A DNA stretch of 64,000 bases from an uncultured Eubacterium sp. (GTDB taxonomy: Bacteria > Bacillota > Clostridia > Lachnospirales > Lachnospiraceae): contig CAPAOV010000013.1 in assembly GCA_948579355.1 (NCBI GenBank), forward strand, positions 1 to 64,000. Direction: 5' to 3'. Made by a program: the position numbers and the translations under genes. Below, piece by piece: positions 26,578 through 35,344 of this stretch. The notes beneath the pieces are model-generated. The model was not told where the DNA came from, ran no database searches, and was given only the letters and a program-made list of their open reading frames with translations. Numbering within the stretch: the first letter of the stretch is position 1; every line of letters begins with the position of its first letter.

Positions 26578-27564
26578 CTAAAAACGAAGCGCCCGAAACA
26601 GCTCGTCCGTCTTCGGAGGTTCTAAATAACGCCGCTCTTCACCATTGACAACGATGCGGTCATTACCCTCTGTCGCATAACCGATTACGGCAGCATGTAT
26701 CCCCGCCTGCTCCAGCTCCTGCACCAGTTGATAGCCATGATTCGTGCCAATCAGCAAACTGCCGCTCGAAATAAGCATATAGGGATTAATGTCAAACACT
26801 TCACATATTTCAATCGTCTCCTGACGGAGAGGGATTTTCTTTAAATCAACCGTAAGCCCCACACCGGAAGCCGCCGCCATTTCCCACAGGGCGCCAAAAA
26901 TACCGCCCTCTGTCACATCATGCATAGCGCTGGCGCCAATTTCCATGGCAACCTTACTATCCAGCACAACACTGAGCTTCTCATCAAATCTTTTCGCCGT
27001 CTCTATAATTTCATCCGGGAGCTGTCTTTGCAAAATTTCCTCTTTTTCTTTGGCGAGTATGGAAGAACCCTCCAGACCAATCCATTTTGTAACGACGAGT
27101 TCCTGTCCGGCGCGCAATCCCCCGGTCGTCACTATTTTCCCTTGCGCCGCTTTTCCTACCCCCGTTACAGAAATCAGCGTCTGATTCACGGCGGCAGAAA
27201 CTTCCGTGTGCCCGCCCAGTATCTCTACTTCATATTTTTCTGCCAGAGCCGTTAGTTCTTCCATAATCATTTTCAGTTCCTCTTCCGCACTCTCCGGCGG
27301 AAAAATAACCGTGACAAGCATTCCCACTAACTCCGCTCCAGAAGACGCAATGTCGTTAGCGGTTATATGAAAGGCCAATTTGCCGATATCTTTTGACGTG
27401 CCCGTAATCGGGTCAGTCGATAACACAATGGCATCTTCAGTTGGCCCTAACACGGCGCAATCTTCCCCTACTCCGGCATGAACAATCACCTCGGGACGCC
27501 TTACTTTTATTTTTTTTAATACGGAACGCTTTAGCACCGTTTCCGGTATCTTTCCTATCTGCAT
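26578..27564 (-). CDS. AIR synthase-related (HypE/ThiL-like) ATP-binding protein
   Basis: The start at 27564 (MQIGKIPETVLKRSV) follows GAAAGGGAAG. The 328-residue protein has the PurM fold: VHAGVGEDCAVLG, a metal and phosphate site in VLSTDPITG, FHITANDIASSGAEL, VLGGHTE-like ILGGHTEVS, and HDVTEGGIFGALWE. Such standalone proteins are often annotated as hydrogenase maturation factors, but no hyp cluster is near. The exact reaction is unknown. It follows the VanW-domain gene with an overlap. Confidence 0.75.
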   Translation of the reverse strand: MQIGKIPETVLKRSVLKKIKVRRPEVIVHAGVGEDCAVLGPTEDAIVLSTDPITGTSKDIGKLAFHITANDIASSGAELVGMLVTVIFPPESAEEELKMIMEELTALAEKYEVEILGGHTEVSAAVNQTLISVTGVGKAAQGKIVTTGGLRAGQELVVTKWIGLEGSSILAKEKEEILQRQLPDEIIETAKRFDEKLSVVLDSKVAMEIGASAMHDVTEGGIFGALWEMAAASGVGLTVDLKKIPLRQETIEICEVFDINPYMLISSGSLLIGTNHGYQLVQELEQAGIHAAVIGYATEGNDRIVVNGEERRYLEPPKTDELFRALRF

Positions 27565-27584
27565 TATTTCTTCCCTTTCCAAAA

Positions 27585-29090
27585 CTATTGCGCGGGTTGT
27601 GCGGCAGGCGCTGGCGTAGCCGCCGGCGCTGGTGTTGGCTGAGGAGTTGACTTTCCTTTCGGCGCCGGCTTTGGCGTCGTCTTAGGTGCGGCGCTCGTCT
27701 TTGGCGTCGGTTTCGCCGTAGGCTTCGGCGTCACTTTCTGTGTGCCTTTCGTCACATATCGGGGAACCGCCTGATATGTGCTTGAATTAACTTTCGTCTT
27801 CTTTGTTTTGCCATCCGTTTTCACAATCTTCCAGAGGACGGCTTTATATCCCGTATGCGCTTCCTGCGTTACTTTCGTATAATTGGCCGGCTTCGTCTTG
27901 TCATAAATAATCTTATCCGGCCCCGGCTGCATGGTCTCAATCGTCTCTGATTCAAAAGAAATCTTGCGGCTGCTTTTCCTCGTCTCTTCTCCGTAGACAT
28001 GAAAGAAAATCATACCCGAACGTGTACCGCTCTCAATATAAACCGGAACTTCCGTATTATTCTTAAACTTGAAATCTTTGTAATCGCCAGCAATGGCCGC
28101 GTCCATAGACGGCTTTACATAAGTAACTACCATGGAGTGCGGACTTCTCTCGACAATCTCCAGTTCGGCTCTGAGAACTGCATTATAAAGAGTAGTCGAT
28201 ACCTGACAGACGCCGCCTCCAATCGAATCTTCCACTTTGCCGTTGTTATACGACGGCGCCGCATAATAACCATTATCTTCCGTCAATGGTGAAATCGTAT
28301 CATGTACGGAAAAAGTCTTTCCCGGTTGAATCACGGAACCATTAATCAGGCGCGCGGCATTGGCAAGATTTCTCGAACGGCTGACATTGGCGGCATTAAA
28401 TGTCGTTTGGAATGTTCCTATCTTATCCTTACACCGCGAAGCCAATTCTTCTGTGACAGCGGGTTTTTGTGTAATGATTTCCGCTGACGCCTCAATGATT
28501 TCTTCTTCCTCCTGCTCTTTCATCGCCTGCTTAATATTACTTAATGTACGTTTGGCGTCAATAGCCACCCCATCACGGTCTTTCGTATACGTCAGGACGC
28601 CGTTTTCCATTTTTATCTTTGCATCTTTGGCCTTGACGCATTCCTTACCGCACTCTTTTTTAATGAATTTGGAAATCTTCTTATCGGAGTACTGAAAAGC
28701 TAAATCATACACAATATGATTTGTTTTTGCATCTCGTATTGTGGCATAATTCGCAAAAGGATTACTGTCTTTCCCGACGCGGAGCGCCTGCAGAATATAA
28801 TCGTTCTCCTCACAGGCATATCCCAAATCAGCCAGAGATGCCATTACCCTCTTGCCGTTTACATCTACCACAAGCGTGCGGTTCACTTTTTCAGACACAT
28901 ACTGCTCTACCGCCGCTTCCGCCTGCTGCTGCGTCATGCCGCTCAACTCTATCGTCTCTATAAATACTCCGTCACATATAATATCATCGGCAGGTTTTAC
29001 TGCCTGATATGCAATATATACATAGCCGCAAATAACAAGTGATAAAATAAAAATCACCAGTAACGCCGGCCATTTACTTCTCTTCTTCAA
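27585..29090 (-). CDS. VanW-domain cell-wall protein with Pro-rich tail
   Basis: The 501-residue protein starts at a TTG (29090) with AAGGTGAG upstream. It has an N-terminal membrane helix (ALLVIFILSLVICGYVYIAY), a putative peptidoglycan-binding/YoaR-like region, and the VanW domain (INGSVIQPGKTFSVHD, SIGGGVCQVSTTLYNA, ERSPHSMVV). The last ~55 residues are Pro/Ala/Thr/Lys repeats, typical of a wall-spanning tail. It likely acts at the outer face of the membrane; enzyme activity is unproven. Confidence 0.85.
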   Translation of the reverse strand: MKKRSKWPALLVIFILSLVICGYVYIAYQAVKPADDIICDGVFIETIELSGMTQQQAEAAVEQYVSEKVNRTLVVDVNGKRVMASLADLGYACEENDYILQALRVGKDSNPFANYATIRDAKTNHIVYDLAFQYSDKKISKFIKKECGKECVKAKDAKIKMENGVLTYTKDRDGVAIDAKRTLSNIKQAMKEQEEEEIIEASAEIITQKPAVTEELASRCKDKIGTFQTTFNAANVSRSRNLANAARLINGSVIQPGKTFSVHDTISPLTEDNGYYAAPSYNNGKVEDSIGGGVCQVSTTLYNAVLRAELEIVERSPHSMVVTYVKPSMDAAIAGDYKDFKFKNNTEVPVYIESGTRSGMIFFHVYGEETRKSSRKISFESETIETMQPGPDKIIYDKTKPANYTKVTQEAHTGYKAVLWKIVKTDGKTKKTKVNSSTYQAVPRYVTKGTQKVTPKPTAKPTPKTSAAPKTTPKPAPKGKSTPQPTPAPAATPAPAAQPAQ

Positions 29091-29169
29091 ATTATGACCC
29101 TCACCTTTTTGCCAATCGCCTAATCCATTTTCTTACTTGCGATTTTACTAAAATTGTATTACACTGAAA

Positions 29170-29262
29170 TTATATTCCTGCCAATAGTCCGATAAACATT
29201 GCCAAAATGACAACGGCACAAATAATGCCTGCAATCAAACGTTGCTTTTTACGATTAAACAT
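29170..29262 (-). CDS. Small single-helix membrane protein (30 aa)
   Basis: The frame MFNRKKQRLIAGIICAVV... ends AMFIGLLAGI and is mostly one membrane helix with a positively charged N-terminus, so the tail would face outward. AAAGGGGG lies about 10 nt upstream of the ATG. It stands alone between the VanW-domain gene and a divergent gene. No known family is recognised. Confidence 0.55.
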   Translation of the reverse strand: MFNRKKQRLIAGIICAVVILAMFIGLLAGI

Positions 29263-29297
29263 CTCGTAAAATCCCCCTTTCTGAAAGGATATTGTAT

Positions 29298-29927
29298 ATG
29301 AAATTTGGTATTACATTTTTTATTTGCTTCTTAATCTTTATCGCCTGGAGATTTTATGAACAGCGCAAAAGCGAGCGCATGGAAAAGAAAATCTCCGACG
29401 ATTTCTGGAAAAAAGAAGAAGAAGCCAATCAGACAAGAAAAAAGGATATCACAAACTTACCTCTTCTACAAGTAAAAAAAGCAGATTTACCAAAAATATC
29501 ATCTACGGATGAAACTGTTCTTAATTATATGGAACATCTTCATCAAATAGTAAAGAATCCGATGATTGATTTATCTGAATATTCTAATACCGATTTAAAA
29601 TTAGCATATGGCGTGGCAAATTTCAAGACATTATGTGAATATGACGATAATTTTAATCATTTTTTACTCACTCTGTCCAATTTGGCAAATTCGCTTATGT
29701 GCGTCGGCCTATATGAAGAGTCCGCGAAATTCTTTGAATTTGCTCTTCATTATGGCTCAAAAAGGCTGAACGACTATACCGGTTTAGCCGAGGTCTATCT
29801 CAAACTGAATAAGCCGGAACATATCACTGCCCTCATCCGGCAGTTAGAAGACGGCTGTCACCCCCGCAAAGCAACGATTGTAAGTGCTTTAAAAGAAATC
29901 AAAAACAGCCGCTCTCAAAGGAAGTAA
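29298..29927 (+). CDS. Membrane-anchored helical-repeat protein
   Basis: The start is the ATG at 29298, with GAAAGGAT upstream. The 209-residue protein has an N-terminal membrane helix (FGITFFICFLIFIAWRFY), a charged linker and a mostly helical C-terminal half resembling TPR repeats (VGLYEESAKFFEFALHYG, YTGLAEVYLKLNKPEHI). Its 3' end overlaps the convergent radical SAM gene by 13 nt. Function unknown. Confidence 0.68.
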   Translation: MKFGITFFICFLIFIAWRFYEQRKSERMEKKISDDFWKKEEEANQTRKKDITNLPLLQVKKADLPKISSTDETVLNYMEHLHQIVKNPMIDLSEYSNTDLKLAYGVANFKTLCEYDDNFNHFLLTLSNLANSLMCVGLYEESAKFFEFALHYGSKRLNDYTGLAEVYLKLNKPEHITALIRQLEDGCHPRKATIVSALKEIKNSRSQRK

Positions 29928-31729
29928 TGTTCGGGAACCTCCAGCACATCAGCCGAGTGATTTAAGGGGTTCCTTTTTTGATAATCAAACAGCAGATATC
30001 GGGGCGGCCCAACTTCCAGTATCCCCTCTTCCACAAGCAGTTTCATATGGATGGTAAAGCGGTTCATGTAAATCATATGGAACAACTGCTTTGTTGCAAA
30101 TCCCTCATAGCCGCGGAGAACGGACGGATTTTCACACTGTGAATCAAAAAAAGCGCGAATCTCTTTCTTTCTGTCATCGTCCCGCAGCCGCACAAAAGCA
30201 GGCGGATTTTTCACATAATCCCGCCGAAACAAGTCATATGTCATAACTTCCCGAGCAGCTTCTAATCGTTCCTCATCCAAGCCCACACATTCCTCTGTAA
30301 ACGACCACAAAATCTCATAGCGTTGTCCACGGCTGTGTTTCCTCTCGAATAATCCCTTTTCTTTATAATATTCCCCCAATTTCCGATACATATCAAACGG
30401 TGTGTCGAAAAAGCGGACTAAATATGCCATTGTGGCAGTAAATTGAAAACTGTTATAATAGCACTCTACCATTTCCTCAATCTGTTTTAACCCGCATATA
30501 TCATCAAACGAGAGCCAGCGGGTAGAAAGCACCTCATAGGGCGGCCGGCTGCCATATTTCATATGATAACTGCCCGCCGCTTCACTCATATACGAGCCAT
30601 CGAGTATTTTTAAAAATCCGAGCTGGAGCTGGTCCGGCTGCATCGCATAGACGTCATTAAACGATTGGGCAAAACTGTCAACATCCTCATAGGGAAGTCC
30701 GGCAATCAAATCCAGATGTTGATGTATATTGCCATTCTTATGAATGTGCTGCACATTACTGCGTAAACGCTGCAAGTCCATCGTCCTGTGAATCGCTTGA
30801 ATCGTTTTTTCATTCGTCGATTGCACTCCTATCTCGAACTGGACTAAACCGGCGCGAAAACCGGCAAGAAGAGCGATGTCCTCATCCCGCAGTAAATCGC
30901 CGGAAATCTCAAAATGAAAATTGGTTACGCCATTGTCATGGTCGCCGATATATTTCCATATATGATAGGCATACTCGCGATTGCAGTTAAACGTACGGTC
31001 TACAAATTTTACCTGTGGCACACGATGGCGCAGGAAAAAGTCAATCTCCCTCTCCGTCTTCCCCCTGCTTTTCATCCGCACGGATTTATCTACGGAAGAG
31101 AGACAATAACTACAAGAGAACGGACATCCGCGCATACTCTCATAATAAAAAATACGATGCGCAAACGCTGGAACATCTTCGTCCTGATAGGGAAAAACAA
31201 GATTATCTAACGGCATTAATTCGCGCGGCGGTGTGCGGACTAAAGAACTGAAGTTCTCTGAGCTGACGCTCTCTGTCTTTTCTCTGTGATAGACAATGCC
31301 GGCAATCCCTTCCAGCGACATCTGCCACGGACTGCCGGCACGGGATAATTCCTCTGCAAATTCATAGAGCGTATTCTCTCCCTCTCCTGCCATAACCAGA
31401 TTTATCCACGAATGGTTTGTCAGGATTTCTTCCGGCCGGAAAGAAACTTCCGGCCCGCCTGCCATAATAAAAACATCCGGCATGATTTTTTTCAAATCGC
31501 GGGAGATTGAAAGAACATACTCAATATTCCACAAATAACAGGAAAAACCAATCACATCCGGCTTTTTCTCATAAATGCTCTGTAAAATTTCCTCACAGGA
31601 CTGATTAATCGTATATTCCTCGCATTCTACGATGTCGGAATATTCTTTGGCATTGGCTTTCAGAGAACGGATAGCCAGATTGGTATGGATAAACTTGGCG
31701 TTAATACCAACAAGCAAAATCACTGACAT
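29915..31729 (-). CDS. B12-binding radical SAM protein (DUF4080 type)
   Basis: The 604-residue protein has an N-terminal cobalamin-binding domain (GFSCYLWNIEYVLSIS, IMAGGPEVSFRPEEIL), a radical SAM CxxxCxxC cluster motif in MRGCPFSCSYCLSS (about residue 202), and a C-terminal DUF4080 region. Substrates of this widespread family are unknown. It is downstream of tRNA-Gly on the same strand. Confidence 0.87.
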   Translation of the reverse strand: MSVILLVGINAKFIHTNLAIRSLKANAKEYSDIVECEEYTINQSCEEILQSIYEKKPDVIGFSCYLWNIEYVLSISRDLKKIMPDVFIMAGGPEVSFRPEEILTNHSWINLVMAGEGENTLYEFAEELSRAGSPWQMSLEGIAGIVYHREKTESVSSENFSSLVRTPPRELMPLDNLVFPYQDEDVPAFAHRIFYYESMRGCPFSCSYCLSSVDKSVRMKSRGKTEREIDFFLRHRVPQVKFVDRTFNCNREYAYHIWKYIGDHDNGVTNFHFEISGDLLRDEDIALLAGFRAGLVQFEIGVQSTNEKTIQAIHRTMDLQRLRSNVQHIHKNGNIHQHLDLIAGLPYEDVDSFAQSFNDVYAMQPDQLQLGFLKILDGSYMSEAAGSYHMKYGSRPPYEVLSTRWLSFDDICGLKQIEEMVECYYNSFQFTATMAYLVRFFDTPFDMYRKLGEYYKEKGLFERKHSRGQRYEILWSFTEECVGLDEERLEAAREVMTYDLFRRDYVKNPPAFVRLRDDDRKKEIRAFFDSQCENPSVLRGYEGFATKQLFHMIYMNRFTIHMKLLVEEGILEVGPPRYLLFDYQKRNPLNHSADVLEVPEHYFL

Positions 31730-31765
31730 AGCCGTCTCCTTTCAGAATAAATACGACAACAAAAA

Positions 31766-31836
31766 AGCGGGTGATGGGAATCGAACCCACGTATCCAGCT
31801 TGGAAGGCTGGTGTTCTACCATTGAACTACACCCGC
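31766..31836 (-). tRNA. tRNA-Gly (anticodon TCC)
   Basis: The minus strand folds as a 71-nt cloverleaf. The acceptor stem is GCGGGTG/CACCCGC with discriminator T, the D arm is GTTCAATGGTAGAAC, the anticodon arm is CCAGC-CTTCCAA-GCTGG, and the T arm is GTGGGTTCGATTCCCAT. No CCA is encoded. A run of T residues follows directly and may end transcription. Confidence 0.96.
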
Positions 31837-31925
31837 ATAAAACCCCTGTGGAATTTTTAACAATAAATATTATATCAGGGGATGGGCAGGTTGTCAATGA
31901 AAAATTTCAGGCAATTCCCCTCTCG

Positions 31926-32633
31926 TCAGTCCGTATCAACGTCAAATTCCAAGATTTTCCCAGTCTGGGCATGTATCTTTATCTCGTATTCCAGCCAGTC
32001 TTTTTTCATCTCAATTTCATATACCGGCAAACCATCATCACGGTCAAACTCCGCCTTTACCACACGCGCACCCGGTACTTTTTTTGCCGCAATCGCCTTT
32101 GCTTTCTTTAAGCCGATATAAGCGGTCTTCTTTGCCTGTTTTACACTTTCTTCCCAGCCATATTCCAGCAGTTTGCCATTTCCGGCATGATAAACCAATT
32201 TATACTTCTTTTTCCCTTTATTCATAATTACTTTATATTCATAATCAGCTTCATCCAAAACTACACTTAAAATTTTCGCTTTCTTAACTTTGGAAGCTGC
32301 CTTTTTGCGAATCTTGGACTCAGACACTTTCTTCGCCTGCGAATATCCGGCATTTTTTAATTCCCACTGGTATTCCAGCAGCTTGCCGTCGGAGGCCCGA
32401 TATTTGAGATTATATTCCCGGCTCCCCTTAAAAAGCTCGATTTCATAAACAAGAGTTCCCTTGTCATATTCGGTTCCGGCTTCTGTTATAACAGCTTTTT
32501 TCACTTTCTTTTTCGCCATCTTTTTCGCGGCAGATAAACTACTGATTTTTTTTGCCTCTGATTTTACCGGCGCACACAGAAGCACACTACTACATACAAC
32601 AGCTAACGCAATAAAAAATATTCCCTTTTTCAT
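31926..32633 (-). CDS. Secreted PepSY-like triple-repeat protein
   Basis: The 235-residue product has a signal peptide (KKGIFFIALAVVCSSVLLCA) and three similar units. Each pairs a Lys-rich helix with a strand ending in a [KI]LLE[YF]-like turn (DGKLLEYQWE, NGKLLEYGWE, TGKILEFDVD). This is the PepSY pattern. Such domains are thought to inhibit proteases or bind ligands outside the cell. It is strongly basic overall. Confidence 0.76.
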   Translation of the reverse strand: MKKGIFFIALAVVCSSVLLCAPVKSEAKKISSLSAAKKMAKKKVKKAVITEAGTEYDKGTLVYEIELFKGSREYNLKYRASDGKLLEYQWELKNAGYSQAKKVSESKIRKKAASKVKKAKILSVVLDEADYEYKVIMNKGKKKYKLVYHAGNGKLLEYGWEESVKQAKKTAYIGLKKAKAIAAKKVPGARVVKAEFDRDDGLPVYEIEMKKDWLEYEIKIHAQTGKILEFDVDTD

Positions 32634-32675
32634 GTTTGTACCCTCCTTATAATCGTGATAGCAAAGCAGTTCGCT

Positions 32676-33326
32676 TTATTCTCCCGTAACATAATGATAC
32701 ACATCCCACAGGCTTTCTCCAATAAATTTGCATTGGTATTTTCTAAATTCCTCTTCCGTTATCATCCCCGTCAATACGCCGGCAAAATCTACTCCGGCAT
32801 TTTCGGCAGTTATAGCATCAACGAAACTATCTCCTACATAGAGCGCTTCTTCTTTTGTTAAATGAAACGAAGCAATTATCTGCAACAATCCCTCCGGATT
32901 TGGTTTCTCTATTTTAACATCCTCGGCACCCACAATACAATCAACAAGATGCTCCGCTTCAAATTTCTTCAAAATGTCCTCAATACGGTAACGTAATTTT
33001 GTCGTCACGATACCTACGCTGACTCCCATCTCTTTCAATTTATTTAAAACTTCCTGCGTGCAATCATACAACTGCGTGTTGGCAACCATTACATCGTCCG
33101 CCCGTTCCACAAACAGCTCACGAAACCGGTTTGCTTCTTCCCTGCTGCCATCCGGTATTAACGCCATAAAAGTCTCCGGCAGAGACAGGCCTATCGTTTT
33201 CTTTATCTCGGGAAAATCTTTTACCGGATAGCCAAGCTTCTCTAACGCATAATTGACGCTCAGTAAAATTCCATTCGTGGAATCCCCTAACGTATAATCA
33301 AAATCAAAAACTACCGCTTTCTTCAT
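32676..33326 (-). CDS. HAD-family phosphatase (phosphoglycolate phosphatase-like)
   Basis: The start at 33326 (MKKAVVFDFDYTLGDS) follows AGAGGGGG. The 216-residue protein has HAD motif I (DFDYTLGDS), motif II (GIVTTK), a conserved Lys in IEKPNPEGL and motif IV (YVGDSFVDAITAENAG). The cap helices after motif I place it with PGP/beta-phosphoglucomutase-like enzymes. The substrate is not clear. Confidence 0.87.
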   Translation of the reverse strand: MKKAVVFDFDYTLGDSTNGILLSVNYALEKLGYPVKDFPEIKKTIGLSLPETFMALIPDGSREEANRFRELFVERADDVMVANTQLYDCTQEVLNKLKEMGVSVGIVTTKLRYRIEDILKKFEAEHLVDCIVGAEDVKIEKPNPEGLLQIIASFHLTKEEALYVGDSFVDAITAENAGVDFAGVLTGMITEEEFRKYQCKFIGESLWDVYHYVTGE

Positions 33327-33370
33327 CTGAATCCCCCTCTTTCTGCGTGCGGCACTTCGGCACAAATATA

Positions 33371-35017
33371 TCAGCCTGTAATAATCTTCGTTACCTGATA
33401 ACTGTTCTTCCCCTCCTTGTATTCGAGAGAAATCATATCGCCAGCCTGATAGCGCACAATATCCATGACATTGGCAATCGAGGCGTCGAAAAGCCCCTCA
33501 TTGCCCTCCAGCACAAGATAAAAATGAGAATTACCATCCACAACCGCCTCTGTCATGCGCTCTATCTTTCCGGCCGCCGATTTTATTTCCACCTTTTCTT
33601 CCTTATTTTCCACAATACCGTTTTCCTCGAGCTGCCGAACGTAATCTTCCTCGCAGGCCGCCACCGTGGAGCCGATTGCTACAACCGTATACTTTTCAAC
33701 ATTTACCATCGCATACTGTTTCACCAGACCGGCGCCGTCTTTCAGGCAGGTAAAATAAGTCGGTTTGCCCGCAATATTCATTAACAGTGGGAACGTTGCC
33801 GTATACTTTAGATTTTGCACCTTTCCCTCTGCCGAACTCATGGCGGATTTCTCGGTGGCTCCGGAAATCGAATAATACTTTGTCTTACCCGTCCGCTGAT
33901 TCATCAACACAAACCCTACGTTGGACTGGTCTTTCCCTACGCTCGTCACGCCGGTATAGACCCATACGTCATCATCCAGCGCAATGTAGTTATAGCCGTC
34001 TGTCGTCTGCATACAATCTTTCTGACTGAGTATGGAATTCCAAAAACCATGCTTTAGTTTCCCATAATAGTTATAATAGGAAACAAGTAAATCTGCCGAA
34101 TAAACACGGTCGACCCAGCGCGGCACATCCTCTACCCGATATAACTTATGTTCTCCGGTCACAGCATTAACAATTACTACTTTGCTTATTTTCTGCCCGC
34201 CAAATAAGCCGATTGTAAAATCTTTCACCGGACAGATATACACCGGATTCCCTTTTTCATCCAACTCAAAGTTTAAAGTATCAAAAATATAGGTCGGATA
34301 ACGGAAACGCAAAAAACGATGAATGTTTCGATTAAAATGGTCGTTTTGCGTATATTTCATTCCCTCTTTCAGTTTTACACAAGATGCATTCTGCGTCGCC
34401 ATATCAATGCAGATATATGCCGGAATCCCCTCCCGCATATTCATCAGCCACTTGAGCCAGTTGCCATATTGCAGCGGGGTTACACGCACTGGTTTGCCTT
34501 TATAATTTATCTGCGTATAATCCGGCGTCACCTCAAACTGTGACACATATTCTACCATCGTGCCCATTTTGCGGTTGCCGACAAGCGCAGCAGAATCTTT
34601 GTCAAGCAGAGGTATTTCATTATAGGATATCTGCTCAAAATCTTCGTTGAATTTACCATTATTAATCTCAATTAAGTTGTGATACTTGCCGGCATTGACA
34701 AAAGTCGACGACAAGATGGAACCGCCAATATAAATAATCGTCAGAACAATAGTCAGGAATAAAAATGTATGAAAGAAAATCTTTCGCCACCCTGTCATCT
34801 TCCCCTTATCAAGTGAGAAAGCTCTCCCTGACTGCCTGCTTACATCAATACGGAACGCCGGAACACCCGCCACCGCAAAACAGAGCGCAGACACTACGAT
34901 AACAAACGCCCAGAAGCCCTCCGAGTGAATGTTCAAAGCCGGAAGCTTTATATAATAATATATTGAAGCAATTAGTATTGCCGCAACAACCAATACAAAT
35001 TTTCTTTTACGTTCCAT
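33371..35017 (-). CDS. Conserved membrane protein, function unknown
   Basis: The 548-residue protein has three predicted N-terminal membrane helices (KFVLVVAAILIASIYYYI, FWAFVIVVSALCFAVAGV, HTFLFLTIVLTIIYIGGS) and a ~440-residue soluble region with repeated Tyr-rich strands. I recognise no enzyme motif. The large domain is probably extracytoplasmic. The gene lies 44 nt upstream of the HAD start. Confidence 0.7.
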   Translation of the reverse strand: MERKRKFVLVVAAILIASIYYYIKLPALNIHSEGFWAFVIVVSALCFAVAGVPAFRIDVSRQSGRAFSLDKGKMTGWRKIFFHTFLFLTIVLTIIYIGGSILSSTFVNAGKYHNLIEINNGKFNEDFEQISYNEIPLLDKDSAALVGNRKMGTMVEYVSQFEVTPDYTQINYKGKPVRVTPLQYGNWLKWLMNMREGIPAYICIDMATQNASCVKLKEGMKYTQNDHFNRNIHRFLRFRYPTYIFDTLNFELDEKGNPVYICPVKDFTIGLFGGQKISKVVIVNAVTGEHKLYRVEDVPRWVDRVYSADLLVSYYNYYGKLKHGFWNSILSQKDCMQTTDGYNYIALDDDVWVYTGVTSVGKDQSNVGFVLMNQRTGKTKYYSISGATEKSAMSSAEGKVQNLKYTATFPLLMNIAGKPTYFTCLKDGAGLVKQYAMVNVEKYTVVAIGSTVAACEEDYVRQLEENGIVENKEEKVEIKSAAGKIERMTEAVVDGNSHFYLVLEGNEGLFDASIANVMDIVRYQAGDMISLEYKEGKNSYQVTKIITG

Positions 35018-35116
35018 GAAAGGCCCTCCATCTTTCTTGTCATATAATCACTAATTTCACTCATTGTATCTTATTTTGAATATAAGGTCAACGCCGAGTG
35101 TGCAATACATCAGTCA

Positions 35117-35344
35117 TTGAATAGTATATAACATTGTTTTTATATTATTATTTGTGTAATCTTAAAAATAGAAAACTTTCTGACAGGATAAAGGGGGAAC
35201 AGATTGAAAAATAAGCTCGATAGCTTATTTTTCAATCCACTATTTGTGCCGAAGCGCCACAAATAGTATTGATGTACAGAGCAAAAACAGCTGCGCTGCT
35301 TTTTGCTCGTACTTCCTCCGCTGCGCTTCGGAATGGGGGATATT
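35117..35344 (+). promoter_or_regulatory. Leader with promoter and three successive hairpins
   Basis: TTGAAT (35117-35122), a 17-nt spacer and TTATAT (35140-35145) form a possible promoter. Downstream lie three strong stem-loops. The first has a perfect 16-bp stem with a 4-nt loop (35202-35237). The second has a perfect 10-bp stem (35239-35267). The third has a 13-bp stem with one bulge (35279-35308). AAAGGGGG at about 35190 precedes a TTG-started 20-codon frame (KNKLDSLFFNPL...), a possible leader peptide. The region ends at the GH43-like ribosome site. Confidence 0.55.
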
